Positions 12,028 through 23,469 of a stretch of DNA of 64,000 nucleotides are shown here, piece by piece (positions within the stretch are counted from its first letter, which is position 1; each line of letters begins with the position of its first letter). The stretch comes from Tetragonia tetragonoides (Eukaryota; Streptophyta; Magnoliopsida; Caryophyllales; Aizoaceae). The notes under the pieces are model-generated. The model was given only the letters and a program-made list of their open reading frames with translations. It searched no databases and was not told the origin of the DNA. The position numbers and the translations under genes were made by a program. Location: assembly GCA_038025085.1 (NCBI GenBank), contig CM076153.1, forward strand, positions 2,356,001-2,420,000, written 5' to 3'.

Positions 12028-12675
12028 AAATTCGTAGGTAAACCTGCAAAAGGATTATTGTCAAAACCAGCCTAGCAAAACAACCAGCGAACACGTTAAT
12101 CACTCCGGAGGATGGGCGCTGAACATAGTAGTAACATGCAAATTTGCAACTAATGGTCTACCTCAGCACTAATTTATAAACTTCATTCATAAGCATGAGC
12201 AAGAGAAAATTGTTGCCAATATTTCCCATGGAAAGCATAAGCACTTAGATCAGAGTATCATGCTAGGGGTTAATTCATAGAGCCAGCAAATACATGGATT
12301 CAAAAACCTTTCAGAAATCTAGCAAGCCAAAGAGAATGACTATTGTCTATAGATTGTCGTATAAAGTAATCACAAAAATTTACAAGTGGGCAAATACTAG
12401 GACAATCACTTCAGCATACAGAAGTGAAAATGCATAATTTCTGGAAAAATGTGTATAATTAAGGAATATGCACCTAACAAAGTCTGAGTAAAAACTCAAC
12501 TTTGGGTAGGCCGAGACACTCAGCTGAAGGGTTTTAGCAACAAAACAAAACCCAACAAAATAGGTATGAACATTTATTTTCGGAAAATTGGCACTGTTCT
12601 TTTCACAGTTTCTCTTGTAGCTTTTTTTACCTTCCCTCAATATAACATGGAGCAAAACAGCAATGCAATTGGGCC
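12028..12675. other. 3' flank of the E2 gene
   Basis: AT-rich sequence downstream of the minus-strand DLST gene, presumably its 3' untranslated region and intergenic DNA. No other gene seen. Confidence 0.5.
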
Positions 12676-15600
12676 TCATACATCAAGAAGCAGCCTCCGA
12701 GGATCTTCCACCACATCCTTGACGCGCCGCAAGAAGTAGACTGCCTCTCTCCCATCAATCAGCCTATGATCATATGTTAGTGCAATGTACATCATGGGCC
12801 TGGATACAACATTCCCTTGAACCACCATCGGTCGGTTCACAATAGAGTGCATTCCTAGAATTGCTGACTGCAAAAGATAATTGAAAGTTTTATGAGGTTT
12901 ATTTTATGACTGAAAAAAAACATGAACTTGCACAATAATACAAGCTACAGAAAGGAAGCTTTGCAACTGAATGTATAGAAAATGAATCTTACATACCTGT
13001 GGAGGGTTGATGATGGGAGTGCTAAGGAGACTTCCATAGACACCACCATTTGATATGGTGAATGTCCCTCCAGCCATCTCATCAATCGATATGGACCCAG
13101 CAGTTGCTTTTTTAGCAAGGCCATTAATCTCCTTCTCGATCTCAGCAAAATTCATTTTCTCAGCATTGCGGAGGACAGGAACAACTAAACCCTGGGGCCA
13201 AGCAAAAAAGAAGGAAAATAAAAATTTTGCAAGCAAGTCCTAAAGCTAACAGATATTAATCTCATTATCAAAGAATAATATGTACTCTGTATAAGAATTA
13301 AAACATAATACAGAGTAAGGAGGGGAAAGAGGAATCCTGACAAACCTTCGGAGTTCCGACAGCTATACTGATATCAACATAATCTCTGTAAATGATATCA
13401 TCTCCATCAATAACAGCATTAACAACAGGCTGGTACTGAAGTGCACTAATAGCGGCCTAGAATGAATCACAAAATCCACAATAAGTTGAAATCATGGCAT
13501 TGAAAACATATGTAGAAGGACCTCAAAGCAGAATATTTCATATTGCTAAACAAAAAGGCGGTTAACACTTAACAGGCGGGATCTTCTGTGTCAAATAAAA
13601 ATAAAATAAGATAAAATAACAGGCGGGATGTGTAACATACTTTTACAAACCCAGACATGAAACCTAGCTTAACGCCATGCTTCTCAACAAACGCATCCTT
13701 GTAGTCTGTGCGAAGTTTCATTAAATTAGTCCTGCAATAGATTTAGAAAGTGTTAATTAGCACACCCAAGGTTTCCGGAAATCAAAATATAAAAAAGAAT
13801 GATGGCAGGATGTTAAATTCAAGTGCTGCAGCACAGAATTTTACTACAAACCAACTCAATAATTTTTACTATAAAAAATAAATAAATAAATAAATAAAAG
13901 CTGAACCAAGGGTTTCATAACCGACGGCAATGTCGTCCATGTAAAAAAAAAAAAATTAGAACTTCCACTCCAGACAAGATGTTGAAGTTGCTTCTTGTCA
14001 AGCAAATCTTATTTAAATAACCTTCTTTCAGAAAGCTATCAAAGCACGGAAGCAAGTTTTAGGAGAACATCAAAGTAAAGAACATGGATTGTTTCACCCA
14101 CTTCTGAAATTTTCAAAGAGAAGACAAATATTTTGGATCGGAAAATGGGCTGCCAAACGGCTATTGAAGTAGCTGTAAACAGCAGTGCGACACACTGCAT
14201 AACCGCAAAAAACCTAACCAAGGAAAGGAGAGAGAAAAGAGAACCAATAACTTATTATTGCTGCCTCACCCACTTCCAAGAACAAATTTGCAGTCGATGA
14301 CCTTCCTGACAGACAATAAAGGGCATGTTTTTTTGGACTAAATATTGGAAACTGGAGAAAACAATAAAGCCCTCATTTCCAGATCTACGTGGAACTTCAA
14401 AACACATAGTCATTAATTGGAGGTATCCATTAATGCAAAAGAATTTTGATATATTAGAGCTCCTGATCAGAAAGAGACGTCTCCCTTGGTGGATTAGTTG
14501 ACAGTGATGATCATTGGTCATCGTCCGAGAGGTGTAAGCAAAAGGAGCAGTCTTGCACGAAGAATTGTTTTTGAGTTGTTAAAAGTTGAGGGTTGGGAGC
14601 AAAGATGGATCCAGAAAATTTGCTAAGCGTGACCCTTTAATAAATAGAGTATATGCACAATATCAAATTAGTTTCCCCTCTTTGTGGTTTTAGATTTGTC
14701 AATTAGCAAACAAGGAACTTTTTCTCTTCAGAGTATTGACATTTCCCCATTCTCTTTCCCTGACATTTTCTTGTTATTCTTCCTGTAGCGATGAAACAAA
14801 GGAAAGAGCCTAAGACTATAGAACATTGGCAGGTACAATAAGCCCCTCCATGAATACTACTCCGCATAAAGAAGCTCCTAATAGATAAGTAACCTCTGCT
14901 ATCATTACCAAAAATCACATTATACCTCAAGTTCACGAGTCATGAAAAGTATCATAGGGAGTCTAAATTCTGCTTCCTCTACATTATTTGGGAATCTAAC
15001 AAAAAAGTAAGTCTCAGTGTTTTAATTTCCATCCTACCATATATTGTTGTAGCTTTGTTCCATTCTATTCTGAAACTCATTAATTCCATATCACATATAA
15101 CAGAGAACACCAAACATATTCTCAGCCTCGAACATGAGAATAATGAGCAGCTTTTTCTCATATAAAGCGAGCATAAATATTACATTGAAACTAGTTAAGG
15201 AGAAAATGTAGGATTCAACTCACATATCAACTTCATTGAACGTTGTCAGCATTGCAAATGTGTTCTGTGAATCCTTCAAACGTGTGGCCACCCTCTTTCT
15301 GAGCCTTGTCATTGGAACCTGTTCAATAGATATGAAATCCCATGTATTCACTAAATGGGTACATCTCTTTCAAGTATGTAGCAGAAGAGAAAAAAAGAAA
15401 GATAACTTACTCGTCTTTCCCTGTCCTTTGGTGGAAGCTGGGGCTCCGTAGGACTGTGCCTGGAAGGTTGAGGTGGAGATGGAGGTGGAGATGGAGATGC
15501 AGGGGAAGATTTAGGCTTCTCCTGAACAGGAGCAGTTTCCACCCTTGGCTTAGGACTTTCCTCACTGCTAGATTTTTCTGAAGCAGCTTTCTCTGAAACA

Positions 15601-18177
15601 TTTTCTGATTGAGCAGCCTGAGCTACACCTTCACCGCCTTTTAAGATAACAGCTATCTTCACACCAGGTTCCACTGTATCTCCTTCTTTAGCTACAAACT
15701 ATAAAGTACAACTCTTCACATTCAGAAGCTCAGTCAAATATTAGTCAAAAATAAACCTCGAATAGGAATACAATATAACACATCAGTACTTACCGTCTGG
15801 ATAACTCCTGCTTCTGGACTAACAACGTCAATTGTCACCTGAAGTCAATAGAAATCAATTATACTACTTCACATACACTGAAAACTCAAATACAGTAAAC
15901 TCCCGTGGGTGAAGAGTGAACACACACCTTATCTGTCTCAATCTGTGCAATTGGCTCATCAGCTTCTACCCTGTCACCCGGATCTGCCAACAGTCACATG
16001 CATATTGAGCAAGATTGTACACATGGATCTAGTTCAGTAAAAAAATCGATGAAGGGGTAAAAAGTTGAAAAACTCACTTTTTAAGAAATTTGCCAAGGTA
16101 CCATCACTAACAGACTCCCCCATAAATGGGACAACAGCTTCAACCACATCACCTTCACACACATACATATAAGTTCATTACAAATGTGTCCTAACAATTG
16201 CCTGTTAAATAGTTTATTCACTAGACCAAAAACAATGAATGACATACCACTGTCAGACAAAAATTGCCTGATAAATCTGGCCGGTCCAACAGCATCACTG
16301 TGACATTGAGTACAGAAGTTTTCAAACTTCAATAGACCAAAGAGCAAAAGAAGGCACTAATGGAACTGTTGCGCATGTCACAAAATACAGGTCATTTGTG
16401 TTTAAGCTCAATGTAAATTTACTGGAAGTTATTCTTATCTTAAAAAAATTACAGGTGGTCATAAAAGCATCACTTATGTATAAGATGGTTTAAAGAGACA
16501 GTTTCAGATATCGAGGTAAAACCATAAATCTGTCTCTAATATGCTAAAAAAGCCTACACAGATTAGCAATCATTATCAAGGCCTATAAACTTAGTAACTG
16601 AAAATAACAGGTCATACTAACCTGATTGGCCTAATGCTAGCTGAACGACCTGCATCAGGGAAATAATTTCAGAGATACTTTCAGCAATTTTGCTCCAGCT
16701 ACTACAAACAAATACCAAACACATGATGAAATTACCTAATGGAAACGAGTGAAAGGAGTTCCTCAAGCACCCTACTCTTGGACGAACCCATACCTGCTCA
16801 GACACATAAACAGTGCACGTAGTTTACAAGCTTTAGCAGCGCGAAGGGGTAGTTAGATAAACAAGGCATGATGTCAGAAAGCAAACACGCCTGACAATAC
16901 GTAGCTTAAAGGTCTAAGGCCAGATCAACACGATGTCCGTACTTCAACATTGACGAGATCTTTTTTGAGCAAAATTTTCCCTCTGACTATTCTCTAAGAT
17001 TGACCCTCGGACTATTCTCTGAGAATGTTCGCAGACACCAAACTAAAATGTAACTGATTCATATCCAAGTATCCTACCATAGTATCCTACCATGAATGGT
17101 GAAGGAAATCCAATATTCACAGCCTTAACTCATTCCCAGTTCGGAATTCAATATCCACAGCTTTAACTCATTCCCAGCTCTGGCTCCCCAACCAGAAAAT
17201 CATGTGTATCACTGTGTGCAATACTTGCACTACACACACACACACTTAAGAGAGAAGGAAAATTCAGAATTCTCCCAGAATCGACAATGCCTTGCATCAT
17301 TATGTGTCCCCTCACTATTTTAACAACGAATTTTTTGGCAAACATATCTGAGATAGTATAAACTATAATGATAGGGCATAATAGTGTTAAATAGATCGCT
17401 AATAATACCTCAATTTGAAAACTATTGTCAAAATTAACCATTTTGATATTTTGAGGTTATGAGGTATGACATCAACGAATCTCACTTTTCCTACAATTGT
17501 AAATACCAAATTGGTCGATTTCCAATACATTCAAAATCATTTCCTCAAAAGCCAAGGGAAATTCTGGATATCTAAACATCCCTCAGATTAGACCCCCAAG
17601 GCTCAAACCCTAATACCTTCAACTTCAAATACATCTATTTTTCACTTTTTTACACCCATCAAGCAGCATAATTGACCCCACTTCCCCGGTCTTCCAATTG
17701 GGAAAAACAACGCTCTGGCTTGAAACTTGAAAGTAGTGATCACAAAATGCGTTTTCCTTTCGAATGGTTTGTTTGTTTCCAATCCAAATTTCATATATTA
17801 ACTGAACCACAAGTTTCTTGACAATATTTACTACTGAATATATGCTATAACAGAAGATCCAATTCAAATCAAATTTAAACGTTTTGAAAAAAACAATACC
17901 TCTTCAGTTGCGGAGTATACCCTTTTTGATGCATGGCGATTTGACTGCAATGATTGCCTCAAAATCTGATTAAAATGGAGTACCCAAAAACAACACAAAA
18001 CAAAACAAAATTGAATGAGTAAACAAAGTATTAAATTACAAATCACTAGGCGAAATGCGAAAATGTAAGTTATCAACTAAAATATTTTTTTAAAAAAAAA
18101 AATTAGTATAATTTTAAGAAACTTACCGATGATGATGAGCCTCGATGGGCAATTCGTCGGCTGAGAACGCCGAGCAT
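12676..18177 (-). CDS. DLST: Dihydrolipoyllysine-residue succinyltransferase, E2 of mitochondrial 2-oxoglutarate dehydrogenase
   Basis: Fourteen exons on the minus strand: 18177-18127, 17965-17900, 16793-16736, 16649-16622, 16297-16248, 16152-16078, 15983-15928, 15838-15794, 15698-15411, 15318-15224, 13731-13641, 13456-13346, 13191-12997, 12867-12676. All phases agree and give 466 residues; Arabidopsis E2 is about 464. The enzyme transfers succinyl groups from lipoyl-lysine to CoA in the TCA cycle and forms the core of the complex in the mitochondrial matrix. The first ~90 residues are Arg/Ser-rich, as expected of a mitochondrial presequence. A single lipoyl domain follows, with its lipoylated Lys at 128 ([16 protein letters not shown]). 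A Pro/Ser/Glu-rich linker (about 165-235) comes next, then the acyltransferase domain ending in [10 protein letters not shown] with catalytic His437 and Asp441. A peripheral-subunit-binding domain is absent, as is usual for this E2. Long introns lie at 13732-15223 and 16794-17899. Confidence 0.95.
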
Positions 18178-18399
18178 TATAGGAAATTGTCTAAGAACTG
18201 CAATCGCAAAATAAAACTCTTAGGATTCAAAGATTGAAAATAAATTATTTAGAGTAAATTGCATCAGAAACAATCATAAGAGTAAAAATTAGGGTTTCGG
18301 ACCTGATTGGGCAAATGGAGATTTGATCGAAGATTCAAAATGTTAGGGTTCGTTAGCAGAGACAGGGCGCGATGTAAGAAAACTAGAAAATAGAGAAAT

Positions 18400-18445
<46 letters not shown>

Positions 18446-18560
18446 CTTATTTCTTTGTCGGACCGAGTGACACAGCCACCACGCGGCTCACACATGAGCT
18501 GACCGTTGACTTTTCTTCTCAATCGTTACGTCGTCGTTTTCTCACTGCTTTGATTGATTT
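18178..18560 (-). promoter_or_regulatory. DLST 5' leader and promoter with (GA)n tract
   Basis: Read on the minus strand, a gattgcag acceptor lies about 20 bases before the ATG, and a possible donor (caatcag|gtccg) lies about 100 bases further upstream. This suggests a short 5'-leader intron (inference). A (GA)n tract of about 18 repeats at 18406-18443 sits just upstream. Confidence 0.45.
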
Positions 18561-18912
18561 CCGTTTTATATGAAGTGGAGTATACCTTCTTTTTTTTTTG
18601 GTGCAAGAAGGGTATGGGCCATGGGGTATGCAATTGCAAAGTTAGCAATCCACTCCCCTTCGGGGGGAAAAAAAAAGTTAATAAGGGTTAGCGATTCAAT
18701 AAGTCTCTCACTTTCTTTGTCAATTTATTTATTTTAACGGAAAAGTAATCTCCAATTTTATCGATGATGATATATAAATTCAGGTTATTGTTGAAAATTA
18801 TATGTGAGGGTGCGCCACTGCGCTACCCATTTCAAACTTAGTTTTTTTTTTTTTTTCTGAATTAATCTGGAGTATCAATCTCACACTTAAGAGACAATAC
18901 TTGTAACCACTA

Positions 18913-19261
18913 TAGTATACAAGTATACAATGTCGCAAGCTAATTGCAAGAGAAGAATGGGAAATTCGCATTTCCTATTGTTATCGTGAAGCTAACAGGG
19001 CTGCAGATTGATTGGCAAATCATGGTGTCAATTTATCTCAACCATTAATCATCTACAATAATCCTCCACTAGAGCTTCATCATGTTCTGTCTGAAGACTT
19101 CTATGGAGTTTCTTGGCCCCGGTTTTCTGGGGCTTTTAAGCTAGTTTCGTCTGTTTTGTTATTTCTTGCATTTTTCTTTCAGTTTGTTTTGTTTCTTTAG
19201 TAGCTTGTAATGGGGATTCCTCCCCGCTTTCACACCCAAAAAAAACTTAGTATACAAGTAT
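18913..19261 (+). mobile_element. 5'-truncated LINE 3' end with 14-bp target-site duplication
   Basis: Perfect 14-base direct repeats (tagtatacaagtat) lie at 18913-18926 and 19248-19261. They enclose 321 bases that end in an A-rich tail. The insert encodes the C-terminal end of the RNase H domain that follows plant LINE reverse transcriptases. Reading from 18934, CYREANRAAD is followed by a stop (TGA at 19009, where Trp is usual) and then LANHGVNLSQPL. The tail taatggggattcctccccgc before the A-run is also typical of these elements. It is therefore a dead-on-arrival insertion on the plus strand. Confidence 0.87.
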
Positions 19262-19972
19262 TATTTTTTGAGGTGAACCACTATTAGCATGTTTTGATAC
19301 TTAACAAAGTACGTAGTATTTGAAATTTGATTAGTTTGTCATTTCCAAACTCTAGTAGTCTTTTAAATCATGTAAATGGAGTAGTACGCGGGTATTCTCC
19401 ATTAAAAATTATATTTAATTAGTAAATCTTATTTTCTTAACAAATGGAATCAATTAATAAAGAATTAAGGACTTTTTTTTTTTTATCACATTAAGGAACT
19501 TCTTAAGTGTAGCCACAGGATGGTGAATGTACAGTTGGTAGTTATGTAAATAGTTAATTGTCTCATGATAATTTAAGGGAAATAGACTAAAAATAGGAAG
19601 TGCACCAAAAACTGTTTGTTATTGTAAGGAAAATACTGTTGACGTACAACTACTCCTTAGTTTAGATTAAGATCATCACACAACAATACTTTCTACAATA
19701 CCAAAGTACGAATTGACTAATACAACATACAGACTACTTAATTAATTAACCATTGCTACTAATTAACAACGTGGATGGATCATGCAACTAATTAACATAA
19801 CACAGGATACCCTTAATATAACATACTAGTGCTTAAGTAATAATTAACATCATGCACTCATGCTGCAGCTAACTTCTTCAAAGATGCATGCCCTTGAGGT
19901 CTTAACATAACATGGACTCCTAGTACTCCTACTACTTCAGTTCACCTCCAAACCCAACATGGACTCCTAGCA
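19262..19972. other. Intergenic, 3' flank of glycine-rich protein gene
   Basis: AT-rich, presumably including the 3' untranslated region of the minus-strand glycine-rich gene. No gene or classified repeat seen. Confidence 0.5.
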
Positions 19973-20872
19973 TCAGCGCCCACCACCACCAACACCCGGA
20001 ATCCACCCACCCGGCCCGCCCAAGCCACCGCCCATACTACCTCCAATTGCACCACCAACCCCACCCCCAATACCCGTCGACCCACCTATGCCCCCAAGTC
20101 CACCACCCGTTCGAGTACCAGTACCAATACCACCACCCACACCGGCCCCAGTACTCGTCGACCCACCAACACCACCAAGTCCACCACCCATTCGAGTTCC
20201 AGTACCAATACCGCCACCCACACCCGCCCCAGTACCCATCCCAAAGCCTGGTATAGCCGCACCAAGCCCTCCTGGAGGTGTACCTCCCATAACTCCACCA
20301 GTACCACCAGTTGGGCCTCCAAACCCACCACCACCTTGCCCAACAGCACCACCAGTTGGGCCTCCAAACCCACCACCTCCTTGCCCAATAGCACCACCAA
20401 GTGGGCCACCAAACCCACCACCACCTTGCCCAATAGCACCCCCAAGTGGAGTACCTCCAAACCCACCACCACCTTGTCCAACAGCACCACCAGTTGGGCT
20501 TCCAAACCCACCACCACCTTGCCCAACAGCACCACCTGATTGGTCACCACCTCCAAACCCGCGCCCAATTCCAACGCCGCCTGGAGTACCGCCAACGCCA
20601 CCACCGACAACAGGCCCACCACCCGGTCCGAAACCACCTCCTAGTATTCCTTGACCAAAATCATCCATACTACCTCCAAACATATCATTAAAATTTGAAG
20701 GCTTAACAACTGAGGATGATGATGATGAGGTTTTTTTGTCATTAAAAATATTATCATTCTTGGTTGTTGTTGTCAAACTATTCCTAGCATGGCTTAAACC
20801 AATTACACAAACAAGAAAATACAAGGTAACCAGAAACATGACTGGCTTGATGACAAACAACATCTTGATCAA
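19973..20872 (-). CDS. Secreted glycine-rich protein with internal repeats
   Basis: A single exon of 299 residues. The N-terminus (about 1-30) is a hydrophobic signal peptide ending near SHARNS. A Ser/Thr-rich segment with seven consecutive serines follows, then about 230 residues dominated by Gly. Two repeat classes are visible. One is a ~15-residue unit of the type GGAVGQGGGGFGGPT, repeated about six times. The other is a ~27-residue unit beginning GAGVGGGIGTGTR, repeated twice in tandem. Plant glycine-rich proteins of this kind are commonly cell-wall structural proteins; the exact role here is unknown. On the minus strand a TATA box (ctatataaac, near 20946-20955) lies about 75 bases upstream of the ATG, which supports the start. 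It is unrelated in its N-terminus to the other two glycine-rich genes in the window. Confidence 0.83.
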   Translation of the reverse strand: MIKMLFVIKPVMFLVTLYFLVCVIGLSHARNSLTTTTKNDNIFNDKKTSSSSSSVVKPSNFNDMFGGSMDDFGQGILGGGFGPGGGPVVGGGVGGTPGGVGIGRGFGGGDQSGGAVGQGGGGFGSPTGGAVGQGGGGFGGTPLGGAIGQGGGGFGGPLGGAIGQGGGGFGGPTGGAVGQGGGGFGGPTGGTGGVMGGTPPGGLGAAIPGFGMGTGAGVGGGIGTGTRMGGGLGGVGGSTSTGAGVGGGIGTGTRTGGGLGGIGGSTGIGGGVGGAIGGSMGGGLGGPGGWIPGVGGGGR

Positions 20873-20944
20873 ATTATAAAAACTTTCAAAACTCTTGTGG
20901 ATAGTTTGGTTTGTGAATTTTGGAGAGAGAATTGAAGTTGGAGG

Positions 20945-20956
20945 GGTTTATATAGA
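20945..20956 (-). promoter_or_regulatory. TATA box of the 299-residue glycine-rich gene
   Basis: The minus strand reads ctatataaacc about 75 bases before the ATG, a normal plant TATA-to-start distance. Confidence 0.6.
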
Positions 20957-22618
20957 GCGGTGGCTGGAAAGAGGTAGGGGATTTGCATGAAAACATATGT
21001 CTACACGGTTGGGGAAGCTAATAAATGCATGCATGCCCAACAGCTAAGTACCTAAATATATACTCGTATGTATGTTTCTCATTATAATAAACCTCGATCT
21101 ATATTATCTGCAACCCCAGAAAATGCCAATAATATTAATGTATGTAATAATAAATGGACTTAGTTTTAGGCCAGTAGTTACATTAACTTCATTGAAAACG
21201 AAAACTCAATGGATCAGGGAGCTGAATTTTAGCCTTTGCTTTGATGAGTATATGCAAAGTTATCGTGTTTTATATGAATGAATTGATGATGATCAATTAA
21301 ATGTTGATACAGTAGTGCTAAGGCCAGCTGCCCATTTCTTGATTCACCTAGGGAGAGCACACTACTGTACACGCACCATAATCATCATGCAGCTCATGCA
21401 TGCATTGGTTTCACCGGCTTACTTTTAGCGCCCAAAACATTGACTCATCATCACACACACAAATCACAATGGTCCCTTAGCTTGCTTGGCTTGCTCCCAT
21501 GGACAAATTGAGGATCCAACGAATTCAGCATTTTGAGTTTTCTTGTAACCTCGAGACTATATCGATTTGATCCGAGATCATAGAATAAAGAGACTTGAAT
21601 TGAATTGAACAAAACTAATTAAAATTTAAACTGAGAAGAACGTACAAGTGATCTAAGTCATACACATGTGATATTTTGGTTATATTATCTACCAATTCTA
21701 TAATTATTTTTCGTACATCTTCCGCCATTTATTACTACCTCAATAATCAATTGTACGGAGTAACTATAAAACTACTCTCAGTAATTATATATAAGCTAGT
21801 TTTTTTGAAGGTGAGTTAGCTTATTAATTAGAAACTAGTTAGTTACCATTATTATAAATTGGATTATTATTAGCTAGTAAGAACATTTGGAAAGAAAAAA
21901 AAAAAAAAGAACTAGCTCCCATGCAAATGGTATATAATTTAATGGCAAACCATCTGAGACTGCTGAAATTTGAAATTGATAGCCGTGCCTAGTAACTTTA
22001 AATTTACCATGCATGTTATGACTTTAGTGCTCTCACCCAATCTTTCTTAATGTTCCAACAAGAGCAGCTTGCAGTTGCAAGTTAGCCCATAATGAACTGC
22101 AGCAATAGCAGGTACCAATGTTTACATTCCCATGGTTTGTCGCAGATTGTACATATATATGCATTATTTGAATTGGTAAAAACTAGGTTTCGTTTGGTTA
22201 GTCAACGCTAAGAGTATAACCTGAGTGGCTGAGTGTCCCATATTGAAAAGCTGAAGAGAGTTGGATTGTATATAAGTTAGTGGGTTACTCCACCTAATAC
22301 TCTAATTGATTTTAGGATGAAACCTTACTAGACTTATATATGTGCAGTTGACCCTCCTCCATGTGCGGACCTGCAAGCTGTAGGCCCAAAACTCTGTTAC
22401 ACCACACGAGATTAATTTAGTCCCCAACTTGCATGCAATTTGTGTGAGATTAGTTTGATTTCGTGGTATCATTTACTTGATAAAAAATTTTGTCTTTTGT
22501 TGTTTATGAGTTGTATTAGGATACAAACATTTTTGCTTTTGCAAATGGAATAATCTTAGTTTTCGAACTTACAGGAAGATAAAATTCGTGAGCTTCATTT
22601 TCTTCACAATGGTGTATT
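20957..22618. other. Intergenic region
   Basis: AT-rich with short homopolymer runs (for example an A-run near 21895-21910). Only short, unsupported reading frames. I see no gene. Confidence 0.5.
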
Positions 22619-22818
22619 AAAGATGAAACTCATTACCAACAAGCACTTAGATGAGTTGGTGAGGGACTTTTCTAGCTTAACCAGAGATCTTGGGTTCAAG
22701 ACCCTGTGAATGCAGCAGTGTTAAATACTTGTTGGGAGAGCTTTACTGCCCTTGTAGTCCCACCCGATTCGGTCCGGATTCAACCGGACGGTCCCAGACC
22801 AAAAGATGAAACTCATTA
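22619..22818 (+). mobile_element. SINE-like insertion with 17-bp target-site duplication
   Basis: Perfect 17-base repeats (aaagatgaaactcatta) at 22619-22635 and 22802-22818 flank about 166 bases. The insert contains a tRNA-like B box (gggttcaagaccc, near 22693) preceded by an A-box-like stretch (tagatgagttggtgaggg). It ends without a long poly(A) tail, so it is a tRNA-derived short element of a type I cannot name. Confidence 0.75.
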
Positions 22819-23469
22819 GCCGAGGCCACAATCATCGGTCTCTAACAAGCAATCAATTTTAGCCAATTTAATTTATCTCAAAACCTTAACTCTACAAAAC
22901 AAAACTAAAAAAAGTTACTAGCTAACAATATCATCTGAATATTTAAAAAATATTATTTCTTTGGTTATCCTAAACTACTTATACGTCGTCAGAATAAGTG
23001 AATCATGTCATGGCTGCATTTAATAAAAAGAACGATTCAGAAAAACTCCTCTTATTAAGAAAGTTATTGGTGTAACGAGTCATAATATAATAGTGAATTT
23101 AGAGGGAGGGAGTTTTTTTTTTTTTTTTGAGGTGAGAGAGGTAGGGAGTTGCGGAAGAAGAATTATGGGAAGGGAATAACTAAAAGAATTTCAGAGTATA
23201 GATATGGAAAAAAAAAAACAAAAAAAAAAAAAGGAACCGGCATAAGTCGGTCTAGTTAATTCACTTATCAAAAAAAAAAAAGTCGATCTAGTTAATTGAA
23301 AAAAAAAACAAAAACAAAGCGCGCGGCAGAATAAGTCGGTCTAATGAAATGACCGTTGTAACGGCTCTTTTATAATACTTTACAGTTGTTTTTTACCGCG
23401 TCGGATGGGTAAGTCGGTGATTGACGGGGTTAAAAGTCAAACTTGACCGCGTGAAAAAAACACACTAAA
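22819..23469. other. Intergenic, AT-rich with A-runs
   Basis: Contains two imperfect copies of an agtcg(g/a)tctagttaatt word (near 23247 and 23281) separated by A-runs, plus another gtcggtcta near 23335. No gene seen. Confidence 0.4.

Noticed and set aside
15342..15581. Arg/Trp-rich plus-strand frame with a run of alternating R and W
   Set aside because: Complement of the Pro/Ser linker of the E2 gene.
20086..20637. Val/Leu-rich minus-strand frame overlapping the glycine-rich gene
   Set aside because: Shifted frame of the same GGN repeats; no signal peptide and no independent support.
20088..20654. 188-codon proline-rich plus-strand frame resembling an extensin
   Set aside because: It is the exact antisense of the glycine-rich gene, whose strand has the signal peptide and TATA box.
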